DNA of 64,000 bases. Source: Desulfatitalea sp. BRH_c12 (GTDB lineage: Bacteria > Desulfobacterota > Desulfobacteria > Desulfobacterales > Desulfosarcinaceae). Made by a program: the position numbers and the translations under genes. Below are positions 17,325-25,606 of the stretch, piece by piece. Within the stretch, counting starts at the first letter, position 1; the number at the start of each line of letters is the position of its first letter. The notes under the pieces are model-generated. The model did not search any database. It had not been told where the DNA came from and saw nothing but the letters and a program-made list of their open reading frames with translations. The stretch is taken from assembly GCA_000961655.1 (NCBI GenBank), contig LADR01000053.1:62001-126000 (forward strand). The letters run 5' to 3'.

Positions 17325-19070
17325 ATGGATCGGATTTTCAGTATGGACCGAAACTACGACAGTGCCCTGATTCAGGGCTACGAGCGCATGGCGGCCTGGT
17401 CGGATTTGCTCGATACCATCAATGTCTTTCCCGTGGCCGATGCGGACACCGGGCGCAACCTGAAAATCAGCCTGGCCCCATTGCGCCGGTTGACCAATGA
17501 TCCCAAAACAGTGCCGCATCATTTGATTCGGGCGGCTACCGGCAATTCGGGCAACATCGCGGCCGGTTTTTTTTCGGAACTGTTGGCCGTGCGCACGGGC
17601 GTTCAGCTGCCGGATGCCATCCGTAGCGGCTTGCATAAAGCGCGTCAGGCGGTGGCCGAGCCCAAGGCGGGCACCATGCTGTCTGTTTTTGAAGCCTTGG
17701 CGCTGGCAGCGTCGCAGCAGGATCTGACACCGCCCGGGTGGGATTTGGACACGATCATGCGGCACCTGGAAAAAACGGTCAGCGATACCAGTGTCATTCT
17801 GCCGCAGCTCAAGGCGGCCGGCGTGGTAGACTCAGGCGCGCTGGGGATGTTCATCTTCCTGGAAGGTTTTTTGTGCGGCTTGGCGGGAAAAAGCACCCAC
17901 GGCCGTCCGGTCACCGAAACTTTCCGCGGCAGCCTCAAAATTGCCGATGGCTGGCGGCCCGCCGCCGACATCGATGCTGACGATTACTGCGTCAGCGCCG
18001 TGATTCGGCCCGAGGGCTCCCTGGACCAGGCACGCCAGAGCCTGGAATCCTGCGGAACGAGTCTCGTGGTGACGACGGATGCCGATTGCCTGAAGGTGCA
18101 CCTGCATACCGGCGACCGGAAGGCGCTTAAATCCGATCTGGCGGACATTGGCTGTGTGGTCGGATGGTCCGAGGAGCGCATCGAAACCGTCCAGCCGGAA
18201 CACGCCCCGGCCATCGGCGCCATGCATGTCATGACCGACGCGGCCGGCTCGATCACGGTGGACGATGCCCGTGAACTGGGGATGACCCTGCTGAACAGCT
18301 ACTTGTTGGTCGGTGAGCAGGTGTGCCCCGAAACCCTGTATGCCCCTCAAAAGCTCTACAGCGCCATGTCCGGTGGCACGCGCGTGTCCACCGCCCAGGC
18401 CTCTGCATTCGAGCGGCACCAGTGCTACTTGAGCGCCGTCAGTCGGTTCGATCGCGTGCTCTACCTGTGCGTGGGATCGGTGTATACCGGCAATTACGAC
18501 ACTGCCGTGGCCTGGAAGGCCCAAAACGATCCGGATGACCGCCTGACCATCATCGACACCGGTGCCGCTTCGGGGCGCTTGGGCATCATGGCCCTGGCCG
18601 CAGCGCGGTATGCCCAACGGGTCCGCGACCCGCAAGCTGTGGTGCATTTCGCGCGTGAAGCGGTGGCGCACAGTGGTGAACTGGTCTTTCTGGACCAGCT
18701 TAAATATTTGGCAGCCGGGGGCCGTATTTCCAAAACCAAAGGTTTTTTTGGCGATCTGTTGCACAAGAAGCCCATCATCACGCCCACGGCCCAGGGGGCT
18801 GCCAAAGTGGGCATCGTTCGCAATCGCGGCGAACAACTCGCCTTTGCCCTCGAACGCCTGCAGCACACCTTCGAAAAAACGGCGGCGCCGTTCATTCTGC
18901 TGCAATACTCAGATAATCAGCAATGGGTGGAAGAAACCGCGGCCGCGAGGGTTCGTGCGTTGCTGCCGGCGGCCCGAATCTGGTTCCGTCCGCTTTCATT
19001 AACCTCCGGGGCCCACATGGGACCCGGCACATGGGCGGTGGCCTATCTGCCCGCAACCTTTTACGATTAG
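17325..19070 (+). CDS. FakA-FakB fusion (DAK2 kinase domain plus DegV fatty-acid-binding domain)
   Basis: 581 aa. Residues 1-200 are a DhaL/DAK2 kinase (NVFPVADADTGRN at 33-45 and GNSGNIAAGFFSE). Residues about 215-285 match the FakA middle domain (LKVHLHTGDR). Residues about 300 to the end are a DegV domain (HVMTDAAGSITVDDA, LYLCVGSVYTGNYDTA, LKYLAAGGRISKTKG, KPIITPTAQG). In the Fak system FakB binds a fatty acid and FakA phosphorylates it to acyl-phosphate, the substrate of PlsY. A single chain is unusual. The motif ADADTG in place of PDGDTG is a small change. A longer GTG start at 17283 is possible. Confidence 0.82.
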   Translation: MDRIFSMDRNYDSALIQGYERMAAWSDLLDTINVFPVADADTGRNLKISLAPLRRLTNDPKTVPHHLIRAATGNSGNIAAGFFSELLAVRTGVQLPDAIRSGLHKARQAVAEPKAGTMLSVFEALALAASQQDLTPPGWDLDTIMRHLEKTVSDTSVILPQLKAAGVVDSGALGMFIFLEGFLCGLAGKSTHGRPVTETFRGSLKIADGWRPAADIDADDYCVSAVIRPEGSLDQARQSLESCGTSLVVTTDADCLKVHLHTGDRKALKSDLADIGCVVGWSEERIETVQPEHAPAIGAMHVMTDAAGSITVDDARELGMTLLNSYLLVGEQVCPETLYAPQKLYSAMSGGTRVSTAQASAFERHQCYLSAVSRFDRVLYLCVGSVYTGNYDTAVAWKAQNDPDDRLTIIDTGAASGRLGIMALAAARYAQRVRDPQAVVHFAREAVAHSGELVFLDQLKYLAAGGRISKTKGFFGDLLHKKPIITPTAQGAAKVGIVRNRGEQLAFALERLQHTFEKTAAPFILLQYSDNQQWVEETAAARVRALLPAARIWFRPLSLTSGAHMGPGTWAVAYLPATFYD

Positions 19071-19154
19071 AACCCTTTATCGGAAACAGTCACCCTGAAC
19101 GTGTACATTTTTCACTCACCTTTCAGCTCCGGCGAGGCCGGTAAGGAAGACAAC

Positions 19155-19457
19155 ATGCACTCATTCAAGAACTGGACTTGGCTTGTCGTGGTCATCATAG
19201 GGATCAGTTTGACCGGTTGCGCCTATGTGCATACCAAAACCCCCTTTGATACGAACCTCAACAATACCGATCTGGGAACCAAAGTGGGCATCGCCGAAAC
19301 CCGCAGCGTCTTGTGGCTCGTGGCCTGGGGCGATGCCAGCTACGAGGCGGCTGCGCGCAACGGCGATATCAAGGTGCTCAAACATGCGGACCAGGAAACA
19401 TTCCAGGTCCTGCTTGGTCTATATACCCGCATTCGCGTCATCGTCTATGGGGATTGA
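19155..19457 (+). CDS. TRL-like lipoprotein 1
   Basis: 100 aa with AAGGAAG before ATG. A type II signal with the lipobox LTGC at residues 17-20 marks an outer-membrane or periplasmic lipoprotein. The rest is a TRL-type fold (NLNNTDLGTKVGIAETRSVLWLVAWGDASYEAAARNG), named after the tRNA-linked gene family. A paralogue follows directly. Confidence 0.8.
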   Translation: MHSFKNWTWLVVVIIGISLTGCAYVHTKTPFDTNLNNTDLGTKVGIAETRSVLWLVAWGDASYEAAARNGDIKVLKHADQETFQVLLGLYTRIRVIVYGD

Positions 19458-19460
19458 TCC

Positions 19461-19826
19461 ATGAAAACCTCCACACAGCGTTGCCCCTCTGTGCGCCGGG
19501 TGCTGTTTTCAGGTGCGATCTGTGCGTTTCTGGCGCTCAGCGCATGCGCCCCCCGGCCGATCGGATTGATTTACACGAATATACGGCTGCCGCTGACCAA
19601 GGATCTGGATAACACACCCGTTGCCAGCCGGCTGCCCGATAGTGGGCGGGTCTTCGAAGTGAAGGAACCCTTCAGCGGGGTCGGCATCTATGCCAGGGTC
19701 AACTCCAATGCCCTCGGCGACATCGCCAAACACAACGGCATGCGGACCCTTTATTTTGCCGACCAGCAGATTTTCAGTGTCCTGGGGGTCTACAAAGTTA
19801 ACAAGACGATTCTGTATGGTGAATGA
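19461..19826 (+). CDS. TRL-like lipoprotein 2
   Basis: 121 aa, 3 nt after lipoprotein 1. Lipobox LSAC (residues 26-29) after a hydrophobic stretch. It keeps the TRL pattern (IGLIYTNIRLPLTKDL, then GDIAKHNGMRTLYFADQQIF) but is divergent from its neighbour. Its stop overlaps the start of the GT2 gene (ATGA), so the pair is cotranslated with it. Confidence 0.78.
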   Translation: MKTSTQRCPSVRRVLFSGAICAFLALSACAPRPIGLIYTNIRLPLTKDLDNTPVASRLPDSGRVFEVKEPFSGVGIYARVNSNALGDIAKHNGMRTLYFADQQIFSVLGVYKVNKTILYGE

Positions 19827-20548
19827 TGGCCCTCGACCCCGGCGATAAAGGGCGATTTGCCGTCATCATTCCGGTGTTCAATCATGGGCGCACGGTGCAG
19901 GATGTCGTGCGCGCCGCCCTGGATCTGGCACTGCCGGTCTACGTGGTGGATGACGGATCCACCGACGGCGGTGTTCCGATGGTTCCGGCCTTTCCGGGCG
20001 TGCACCATCTGCGGCATGCCGTCAACCGCGGCAAGGGCGCCGCTCTGCTGACCGGTTTCCGGCAAGCCGCGCGCGTGGCCGACTGGGCCATCAGCCTGGA
20101 TGCCGACGGCCAGCACGCCCCGCAGGATGCGCTGAGCCTGATGCGGGCAATCGCGCCAGGAACGCGGCCGGTCGTCGTCGGGTGCAGGCAGCACATGCAG
20201 GCCCAAGGCGCCCCCTGGACCAGCCGATCCGGCCGGGCGTTTTCCAATTTCTGGGTTCGGACCGCCGGCGGCCCGCGTGTTTGCGACAGCCAGAGCGGGA
20301 TGCGCATCTACCCGTTGCCCGAGGTGCTGCACTTGGGTGTCCAGGCCATGCGCTATCAGTTCGAGGTGGAAGTCCTCGTCCGCGCGGCCTGGCAGGGCTT
20401 GCCGGTCATCGAAGCGCCGATTCGCGTGACCTACCAGTCCAAGGAGGAACGCATTTCGCATTTCCGGCCGTTTGCGGATTTCGTGCGCAATTCGACCACC
20501 TTCACGCGGTTGATTGTGCGGCGGATTTTCGGGGGGCCGTGGCGGTAA
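19823..20548 (+). CDS. family 2 glycosyltransferase (ApeJ-like)
   Basis: 241 aa with a short GT-A domain. FAVIIPVFNHGRTVQDVV (residues 12-29) is the usual N-terminal nucleotide-sugar motif, with VVDDGSTDGG (about 47) and DADGQHAP (about 95) supplying the acidic metal ligands. No membrane segment is clear. It overlaps the lipoprotein gene by four bases and precedes the LpxL-like acyltransferase, as GT2 does in aryl polyene clusters. Likely sugar or lipid headgroup transfer. Confidence 0.85.
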   Translation: MMALDPGDKGRFAVIIPVFNHGRTVQDVVRAALDLALPVYVVDDGSTDGGVPMVPAFPGVHHLRHAVNRGKGAALLTGFRQAARVADWAISLDADGQHAPQDALSLMRAIAPGTRPVVVGCRQHMQAQGAPWTSRSGRAFSNFWVRTAGGPRVCDSQSGMRIYPLPEVLHLGVQAMRYQFEVEVLVRAAWQGLPVIEAPIRVTYQSKEERISHFRPFADFVRNSTTFTRLIVRRIFGGPWR

Positions 20549-20592
20549 GGTACGTAAAAGCGTCCAACATAGAGAGGTGAACATATCAATCG

Positions 20593-20657
20593 ACAGAATG
20601 CCTCCCTTTACACTTTAAACTTTACACTTAACACTTCGCCAATAGTCACTTGAGCGA
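20593..20657 (-). repeat. 63-bp dispersed repeat, copy a
   Basis: The minus strand of this copy reads TTCGCTCA, then GAAGTGTTAAGTGTAAAGTT and ends GGCATTCTGT. The plus-strand copy at 28682-28744 is nearly identical over the whole length. It lies upstream of the LpxL-like gene. Confidence 0.7.
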
Positions 20658-20724
20658 ACAGCATAACCAAATTGAATTACTTGTAAAATATTGCCCACAG
20701 CCAGCGGGCAACGGAACAACGGAC

Positions 20725-21633
20725 ATGCGCAAACGTTTCTACATCATCCTGACAGCGCTCTCCAACATGTTGGGCAGTTGGTTTTTCGCGTGGTCCGCGC
20801 GGGTTATTGCGGCCGGTTATTACGTGCTGTTTCCGAGCCGCACGCTGGCCAGCGTGCGTTTTTACCGGGCGCTGTTTCCCGGACGCGGCCGTCTGTACCC
20901 GTTCGGGTGCGCCTGGCGCCAGTTTCAGAATTTCACGTCGGTTTTTCTGGACCGCTTCCTCGTGCAGGACAGCAGTGCCGTCAGTTACACCTTCGAGGGC
21001 CGCGACCACCTCTTGCACGCGCTGCGGCACGGCAGCGGCGGTATTTTGCTCATGTCCCACATCGGTAACTGGGAAGTCGGTGCGCGCCTGCTCAAGAAGA
21101 GCACATCCGATCTGCGCCTGATGCTGTACATGGGCCGCCGCGCGCGCGATCAGATTGAACGGCTGCAAAAAGACGATTTGACCGCCGATGGCATCCGCAT
21201 CGTCGCGGTGGATCAGAACGGCGGATCGCCCTTGGAGCTTGTCGAAGGTGTCGGCTTTATCAAATCAGGCGGTTTTGTCTCCATGGCCGGTGATATGGTT
21301 TGGCACCCCGGGCAACGGTCCGTGGCGGCACGTTTTCTGGGGCACCGGGTGATGCTGCCGGAAGCGCCGTTCATGCTCGCGATGGTGACCGGTGCGCCCT
21401 TGTATGTGTTTTTCGCCGCGCGTACCGCCGCGCGCCAGTATCATTTCACCTTGTCAGCCCCCGTCGCCGTGCGGGCCGACACCCGTGCCCAACGCCGGGA
21501 GGCCGTCCGGCAAGCGGCTCAGGCCTATGTCGATCAGATCGAGCGCCATTTGCGGCGCTCGCCGTTCGAATGGTATCATTTCAGTCCCTTTTTGGGGCCG
21601 GCCATCGACGAGGAGGTATCGGACGCTGTTTAA
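20725..21633 (+). CDS. LpxL/HtrB-family lipid acyltransferase
   Basis: 302 aa from ATG; a TTG start 25 codons upstream is possible and neither has a strong Shine-Dalgarno. Membrane-associated N-terminus, then the catalytic HxxxxE motif in LLMSHIGNWEVGARLL (His at about 113) and downstream GDMVW and FFAARTA. LpxL enzymes use acyl-ACP to acylate lipid A or other lipids; in aryl polyene loci the ApeD-type homologue attaches the chain. Here it precedes the ACP gene, so an ACP-bound product as donor is likely. Confidence 0.85.
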   Translation: MRKRFYIILTALSNMLGSWFFAWSARVIAAGYYVLFPSRTLASVRFYRALFPGRGRLYPFGCAWRQFQNFTSVFLDRFLVQDSSAVSYTFEGRDHLLHALRHGSGGILLMSHIGNWEVGARLLKKSTSDLRLMLYMGRRARDQIERLQKDDLTADGIRIVAVDQNGGSPLELVEGVGFIKSGGFVSMAGDMVWHPGQRSVAARFLGHRVMLPEAPFMLAMVTGAPLYVFFAARTAARQYHFTLSAPVAVRADTRAQRREAVRQAAQAYVDQIERHLRRSPFEWYHFSPFLGPAIDEEVSDAV

Positions 21634-21705
21634 AAACCCTTTGAATCCACCGCTTTTTGTAGTAGAACCCAAGGACTTCAAATAGGAACGAGGATATGCA
21701 TCGGT

Positions 21706-21960
21706 ATGACCCGAGATGAGATCTGCAGTAGAATATTAGCGATATTTTCGGAAAAATTCGAGATCGACAACCCCGGCCTGGACGATGATTTACGCGAAGA
21801 GCACGAGTTCGACAGCATCGATGCCATCGAACTGCTGCGCGAAATCGAGGTGATGCTTGACAGTCAATTGACCCAGGAAGAAAAAAAATCGGCCATGACC
21901 ATCCGTACGATCAACGATATCGTTGCGTACGTCATCGACATGGCGGCTGTCAGAGCCTGA
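21706..21960 (+). CDS. acyl carrier protein 1
   Basis: 84 aa, four helices. The phosphopantetheine-binding Ser is Ser37 in EFDSIDAIELL. Acidic composition and length fit a free-standing carrier of type II FAS or PKS. It lies between the acyltransferase and ketosynthase genes (16 nt to the latter's start), so it is likely the carrier used by both. The phosphopantetheinyl transferase domain at 51731-53266 is a candidate for its activation. Confidence 0.9.
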   Translation: MTRDEICSRILAIFSEKFEIDNPGLDDDLREEHEFDSIDAIELLREIEVMLDSQLTQEEKKSAMTIRTINDIVAYVIDMAAVRA

Positions 21961-21976
21961 CGTTCAGCGGGGTATT

Positions 21977-23215
21977 ATGGATCGAAGAGTTGTGATCACC
22001 GGGTGCGCGGCCATTACGCCGATCGGCAATACCAAAGCCGAGATGGTAAGGCATTTGACACAGGGGATATCGGGCGTCAAGGCCATGCGAAGTGACGGAT
22101 TGCTCACCGAGCAGATCCACTCCGGCGTTTTCGGAACGGTCGACTATCCCATCGATTATGCATTCAACCGCCATCACCGCAAGACCATGGGGCCGGTGGC
22201 CTATTACGCCTGCCAGGTGGCCAAGGAGGCGCTGGACGGCGCCGGCCTGGAAGAGGCGTTCGTCACCTCGGGACGCATGGGCGTGGCCTTCGGGTCGACC
22301 CACGGCAGCCCCACTGTTCAGCGCGAGATATACCGCACCTTTTTTGGGCAGAGCGAGCAAAAGCTGCGCAATATCGGGGCCGTGGATTATCTCAAATCCA
22401 TGGTACACACCACGGCGGTGAATATCACCAAAATGTTCGGCATCACGGGCCGGGTGATTTCCTCGTCGACCGCCTGCACCACCAGCAGCCAATCCATCGG
22501 GTATGGGTACGAGGCCGTCAAGTTCGGACTGCAGGATGCCATGTTATGCGGCGGCGCGGACGAATACGACACCACCACGGTCGCGGTGTTCGATAACCTG
22601 CTGGCCTGTTCGACCGCTTTCAACGCCACCCCGCATTTGACCCCGCGGCCCTTCGATGTGCGCCGCGATGGGCTGGTCGTCGGAGAAGGCGCCGGGGCCG
22701 TTGTCCTGGAGGAGTATGAAAGGGCCCGGCGACGCGGGGCCGTTATTCTGGGCGAGGTGCTGGGGTTTGCCTGCAACAACAACGGCGGCGACATGATTCT
22801 GCCCAACATGAACGGGATCGAGCAAACCCTGCGCCTGGGTCTCGACAGTGCGCAGATCGGCCCCGATCGGGTCGATCTGATCAGCGCCCATGCCACCGCC
22901 ACCAAGATGGGCGACGTGATCGAGGCGCAGGCCATTGGCAAGGTCTACGGCACCGGGCCGCTGGTCACCGGTCTGAAAAGCTACATGGGCCATACCATGG
23001 GGTCGTGCGGCGTTATCGAAACCATACTGGCGCTGCACATGATGCACGAAAGGTTTGTGGCCCCCACCTTGCATTTGGACGACGTGGATGAACGCTGCGC
23101 CATGATCCGGCACGCCCGCCAATTGACTGAAACCGCCGTGCAGGTCGCGGCGATCGAGAATTTCGCCTTTGGCGGCGTCAATACAAGCCTGATTATCCGG
23201 AAACCGCTGGAATGA
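21977..23215 (+). CDS. beta-ketoacyl-ACP synthase 1 (FabF/ApeO-like)
   Basis: 412 aa from ATG. The catalytic triad is complete: Cys167 in SSSTACTTSSQS, His305 in SAHATATKMGD and His339 in SYMGHTMGSCG. It should condense malonyl-ACP with an acyl-ACP. It overlaps the next gene by four bases (ATGA), which implies translational coupling with PlsC. It is one of four ketosynthase units in the locus. Confidence 0.93.
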   Translation: MDRRVVITGCAAITPIGNTKAEMVRHLTQGISGVKAMRSDGLLTEQIHSGVFGTVDYPIDYAFNRHHRKTMGPVAYYACQVAKEALDGAGLEEAFVTSGRMGVAFGSTHGSPTVQREIYRTFFGQSEQKLRNIGAVDYLKSMVHTTAVNITKMFGITGRVISSSTACTTSSQSIGYGYEAVKFGLQDAMLCGGADEYDTTTVAVFDNLLACSTAFNATPHLTPRPFDVRRDGLVVGEGAGAVVLEEYERARRRGAVILGEVLGFACNNNGGDMILPNMNGIEQTLRLGLDSAQIGPDRVDLISAHATATKMGDVIEAQAIGKVYGTGPLVTGLKSYMGHTMGSCGVIETILALHMMHERFVAPTLHLDDVDERCAMIRHARQLTETAVQVAAIENFAFGGVNTSLIIRKPLE

Positions 23216-24024
23216 GTCACTCCGAAAGCACCCGCGCCGCCGCATTCCAATCCGGTCGCGCCTGGTGGACAAAAGCCGTCGATCTGACGGCCACCGTGCT
23301 CTTGTGGGCCTACTTTACGCTTGGCTTTGCCGTTTTTTTCGGTCCTTTTTACCTGGTCGCGGCGGTTTTCGCACCCGACCGGCGCCGCGCTTTTCAGTGG
23401 CTCAATCATCTGTTCTATCGCGGTTTTTTTCTGCTGTGCCGGCTGATGATGCCCCGGCAACACTGGTGCATCGATCCTTCGGTCAGAAATCTGCGCTCGT
23501 CCGTCATCGTGTGCAATCATGTGTCCTATATCGATTCGATTTTGCTGGTGTCGCTGTTTGCCAGGCATACGACAATCGTCAAGAACCGCCTGTTCCGTTT
23601 CCCCTTTTTAAACTGGGTCATGATGGGGGCCGGATATCTGCCGTCGGCCTCCGAAGGACGTATGGCCGCGCTGATGGTCGAGCGTCTGGAGTCGTTGCCC
23701 GCATTTCTATCCGGCGGGGGCAACCTGATCGTATTTCCCGAGGGCACGCGCAGTCGTACCGGGGCGATTGGCCCACTTAACAGCGGCGCCTTCAAAATCG
23801 CCAAAATGGGCCGCGCGCCTCTGGCGGTCTGTCGGGTGCGCAATACGGACAGGCTTTTCAGGCCGGGCCGTTTCCTGTTCAATACCTGCCAAGCCAATAG
23901 GATCACCGTGGATCTTCTGGCCTGCTGGACACCGGACTACAATAGCGAGCAATTTTCGCTCAAAAAGGTGATCGAACGCGTGCGTATGTTGCTCGAAGAA
24001 GATAGTGGAAAGAAGAAAGTATAA
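23212..24024 (+). CDS. 1-acyl-sn-glycerol-3-phosphate acyltransferase (PlsC family)
   Basis: 270 aa. An N-terminal membrane helix (about 22-55) is followed by the HX4D motif NHVSYIDSI (about residue 102) and FPEGTRSRTG (about 177). This is the classical acyltransferase signature for adding an acyl group to lysophosphatidic acid. Overlapping the ketosynthase start suggests a dedicated role, for example placing the product chain on a phospholipid. Aryl polyene loci also contain such acyltransferases. Confidence 0.9.
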   Translation: MSHSESTRAAAFQSGRAWWTKAVDLTATVLLWAYFTLGFAVFFGPFYLVAAVFAPDRRRAFQWLNHLFYRGFFLLCRLMMPRQHWCIDPSVRNLRSSVIVCNHVSYIDSILLVSLFARHTTIVKNRLFRFPFLNWVMMGAGYLPSASEGRMAALMVERLESLPAFLSGGGNLIVFPEGTRSRTGAIGPLNSGAFKIAKMGRAPLAVCRVRNTDRLFRPGRFLFNTCQANRITVDLLACWTPDYNSEQFSLKKVIERVRMLLEEDSGKKKV

Positions 24025-24102
24025 AGAAAGAGTTAAGACGTTCTGTCTGTTTGACAGGTTGCGGGTCTGTTTTTGATCGATAATCCGATTGAGAGGAGTA
24101 AG

Positions 24103-25587
24103 ATGAAGGTAGTCCTCATTTCCATGCCGGATGTGGCGGCGGTCATCATGCATGAGGCGGCTTTTCACATGCCCAATCTGGGTATCGCCAGCCTGGCGGG
24201 TAACATCGATGACGGTCATGACGTCTATCTGATCGACCTGATCCGCAAACGCAACTCTGTGCGCCGCTATTTAACCCGGACGCTGCTGAAGATCCAACCG
24301 GACCTGGTTGGTCTGTCTTCGATGACCTGGCAGTTCGGTACCTGTCTGAAGGTGGCGCGCCTGATCAAACAACTGCTGCCAGGGGCGCGCATCGCCATCG
24401 GAGGCTACCATGCCACGTTGATGTACGAGGAGATCGGCGCGTCAGACGAAGGCCGGCCTATCGATTTCATCGTGCGCGGCGAAGGCGAAGAGGTCATGCG
24501 CCGACTGGTCAATGCCTTGCGCGACGGCGACGCGTTGTCCGACATCCCATCGCTCTCCTGGCGCGAGAACGGCGCATTCGTGCATAACGCCAGAGGAGAG
24601 CTGCTTGACCTGGCCCGCCTGAAATTGCCGGTTCGCGACAAGCGCCGGCTGACCTGGGGCTACCACATCATGAACCGCAGCGTGGAGGTCATCGAAACCT
24701 CGCGCGGGTGTACGCGTACCTGCAACTTCTGCAGCATCAGGCACATGTACGGTCAATTCTTCCGGCCTTTTCCCATCGTGCGGATCCTGGCCGACATCGA
24801 CGATATCTACTTCACCAAAAAATGCCGCCGGATTTTTGTTTCCGACGACAACATGGTGCTTTCCCCCGAGCGCGTCATGGAGGTGTGCACGGCAATCATC
24901 GCCCGCGGCTATCGCAACCTGCACTTCATCGTTCAGGCCGACTGCGTGACCATGTCGAGGAATGAAGAGATGGTCCGGACGATGGCCCAGGCCGGGTTCA
25001 AAAGCGTTTTTCTGGGAATCGAAAACGTTTCCAAAAAGAACCTGCAAGCCGCGAAAAAAGGCGATATCGTGCAGGCGGCGCGCAAAGCCATCGATCTTTG
25101 CCACAAACATGGCATCATGGTGGTCGGCGGCATGATCTTCGGGTTTCCCGACGACGGGGAGGCTGAAATCGTGGACAACTACCGCTTCCTCAAATCGACC
25201 GGCGTGGACTCACCTTACTGCCAGTTACTGACGCCTTATCCCAAAACCGGTATCCGGCAGGATCTTCTCGATGCGCAGCTGGTCACCAACCCGGACAACT
25301 ATTCGACTTACAACGGCATGTGGGCCAACGTGCGGACCCACCATCTGGATGCGGAAAAGCTGCAGTACCTGGTCTGGTACCACCGCCAGACCATCCTGGG
25401 CTGGTGGGAGCCATCCGCGCAAGTGCGCGCCCAGGGGAATTTATGGACCGGTATCTGGGTCTACCTGGTGCGTCCTTTTCTGGAAAAACGCCTCACCCGT
25501 GCGGTCCGGCGCCATGGTTGGGAAACCCTTTACGACCGGGAAATGGCCCGTTTGAAAACAGTCAACCAATTCCCCGATCTAAGCTGA
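24103..25587 (+). CDS. cobalamin-binding radical SAM enzyme A
   Basis: 494 aa from ATG with GAGAGGAG upstream. The N-terminus (residues 1-140) is a B12-binding-type domain (MPNLGIASLAGNI, LVGLSSMTWQFG, IAIGGYHATLM). The radical SAM cluster is CTRTCNFC (Cys203, Cys207, Cys210), followed by a TIM-barrel core with VFLGIENVSKKNLQ and GMIFGFPDDGE. The C-terminal 90 residues are extra and basic. Such enzymes do C-methylation or ring and C-C bond chemistry in lipids such as hopanoids; the exact reaction is not predictable. Confidence 0.9.
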   Translation: MKVVLISMPDVAAVIMHEAAFHMPNLGIASLAGNIDDGHDVYLIDLIRKRNSVRRYLTRTLLKIQPDLVGLSSMTWQFGTCLKVARLIKQLLPGARIAIGGYHATLMYEEIGASDEGRPIDFIVRGEGEEVMRRLVNALRDGDALSDIPSLSWRENGAFVHNARGELLDLARLKLPVRDKRRLTWGYHIMNRSVEVIETSRGCTRTCNFCSIRHMYGQFFRPFPIVRILADIDDIYFTKKCRRIFVSDDNMVLSPERVMEVCTAIIARGYRNLHFIVQADCVTMSRNEEMVRTMAQAGFKSVFLGIENVSKKNLQAAKKGDIVQAARKAIDLCHKHGIMVVGGMIFGFPDDGEAEIVDNYRFLKSTGVDSPYCQLLTPYPKTGIRQDLLDAQLVTNPDNYSTYNGMWANVRTHHLDAEKLQYLVWYHRQTILGWWEPSAQVRAQGNLWTGIWVYLVRPFLEKRLTRAVRRHGWETLYDREMARLKTVNQFPDLS

Positions 25588-25606
25588 TAGTTGCCCCGCA
25601 AAAATA

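Noticed and set aside
24051-24084. TTGACA and GATAAT ahead of radical SAM A
   Set aside because: The spacer of 22 nt is too long for a standard sigma-70 promoter.
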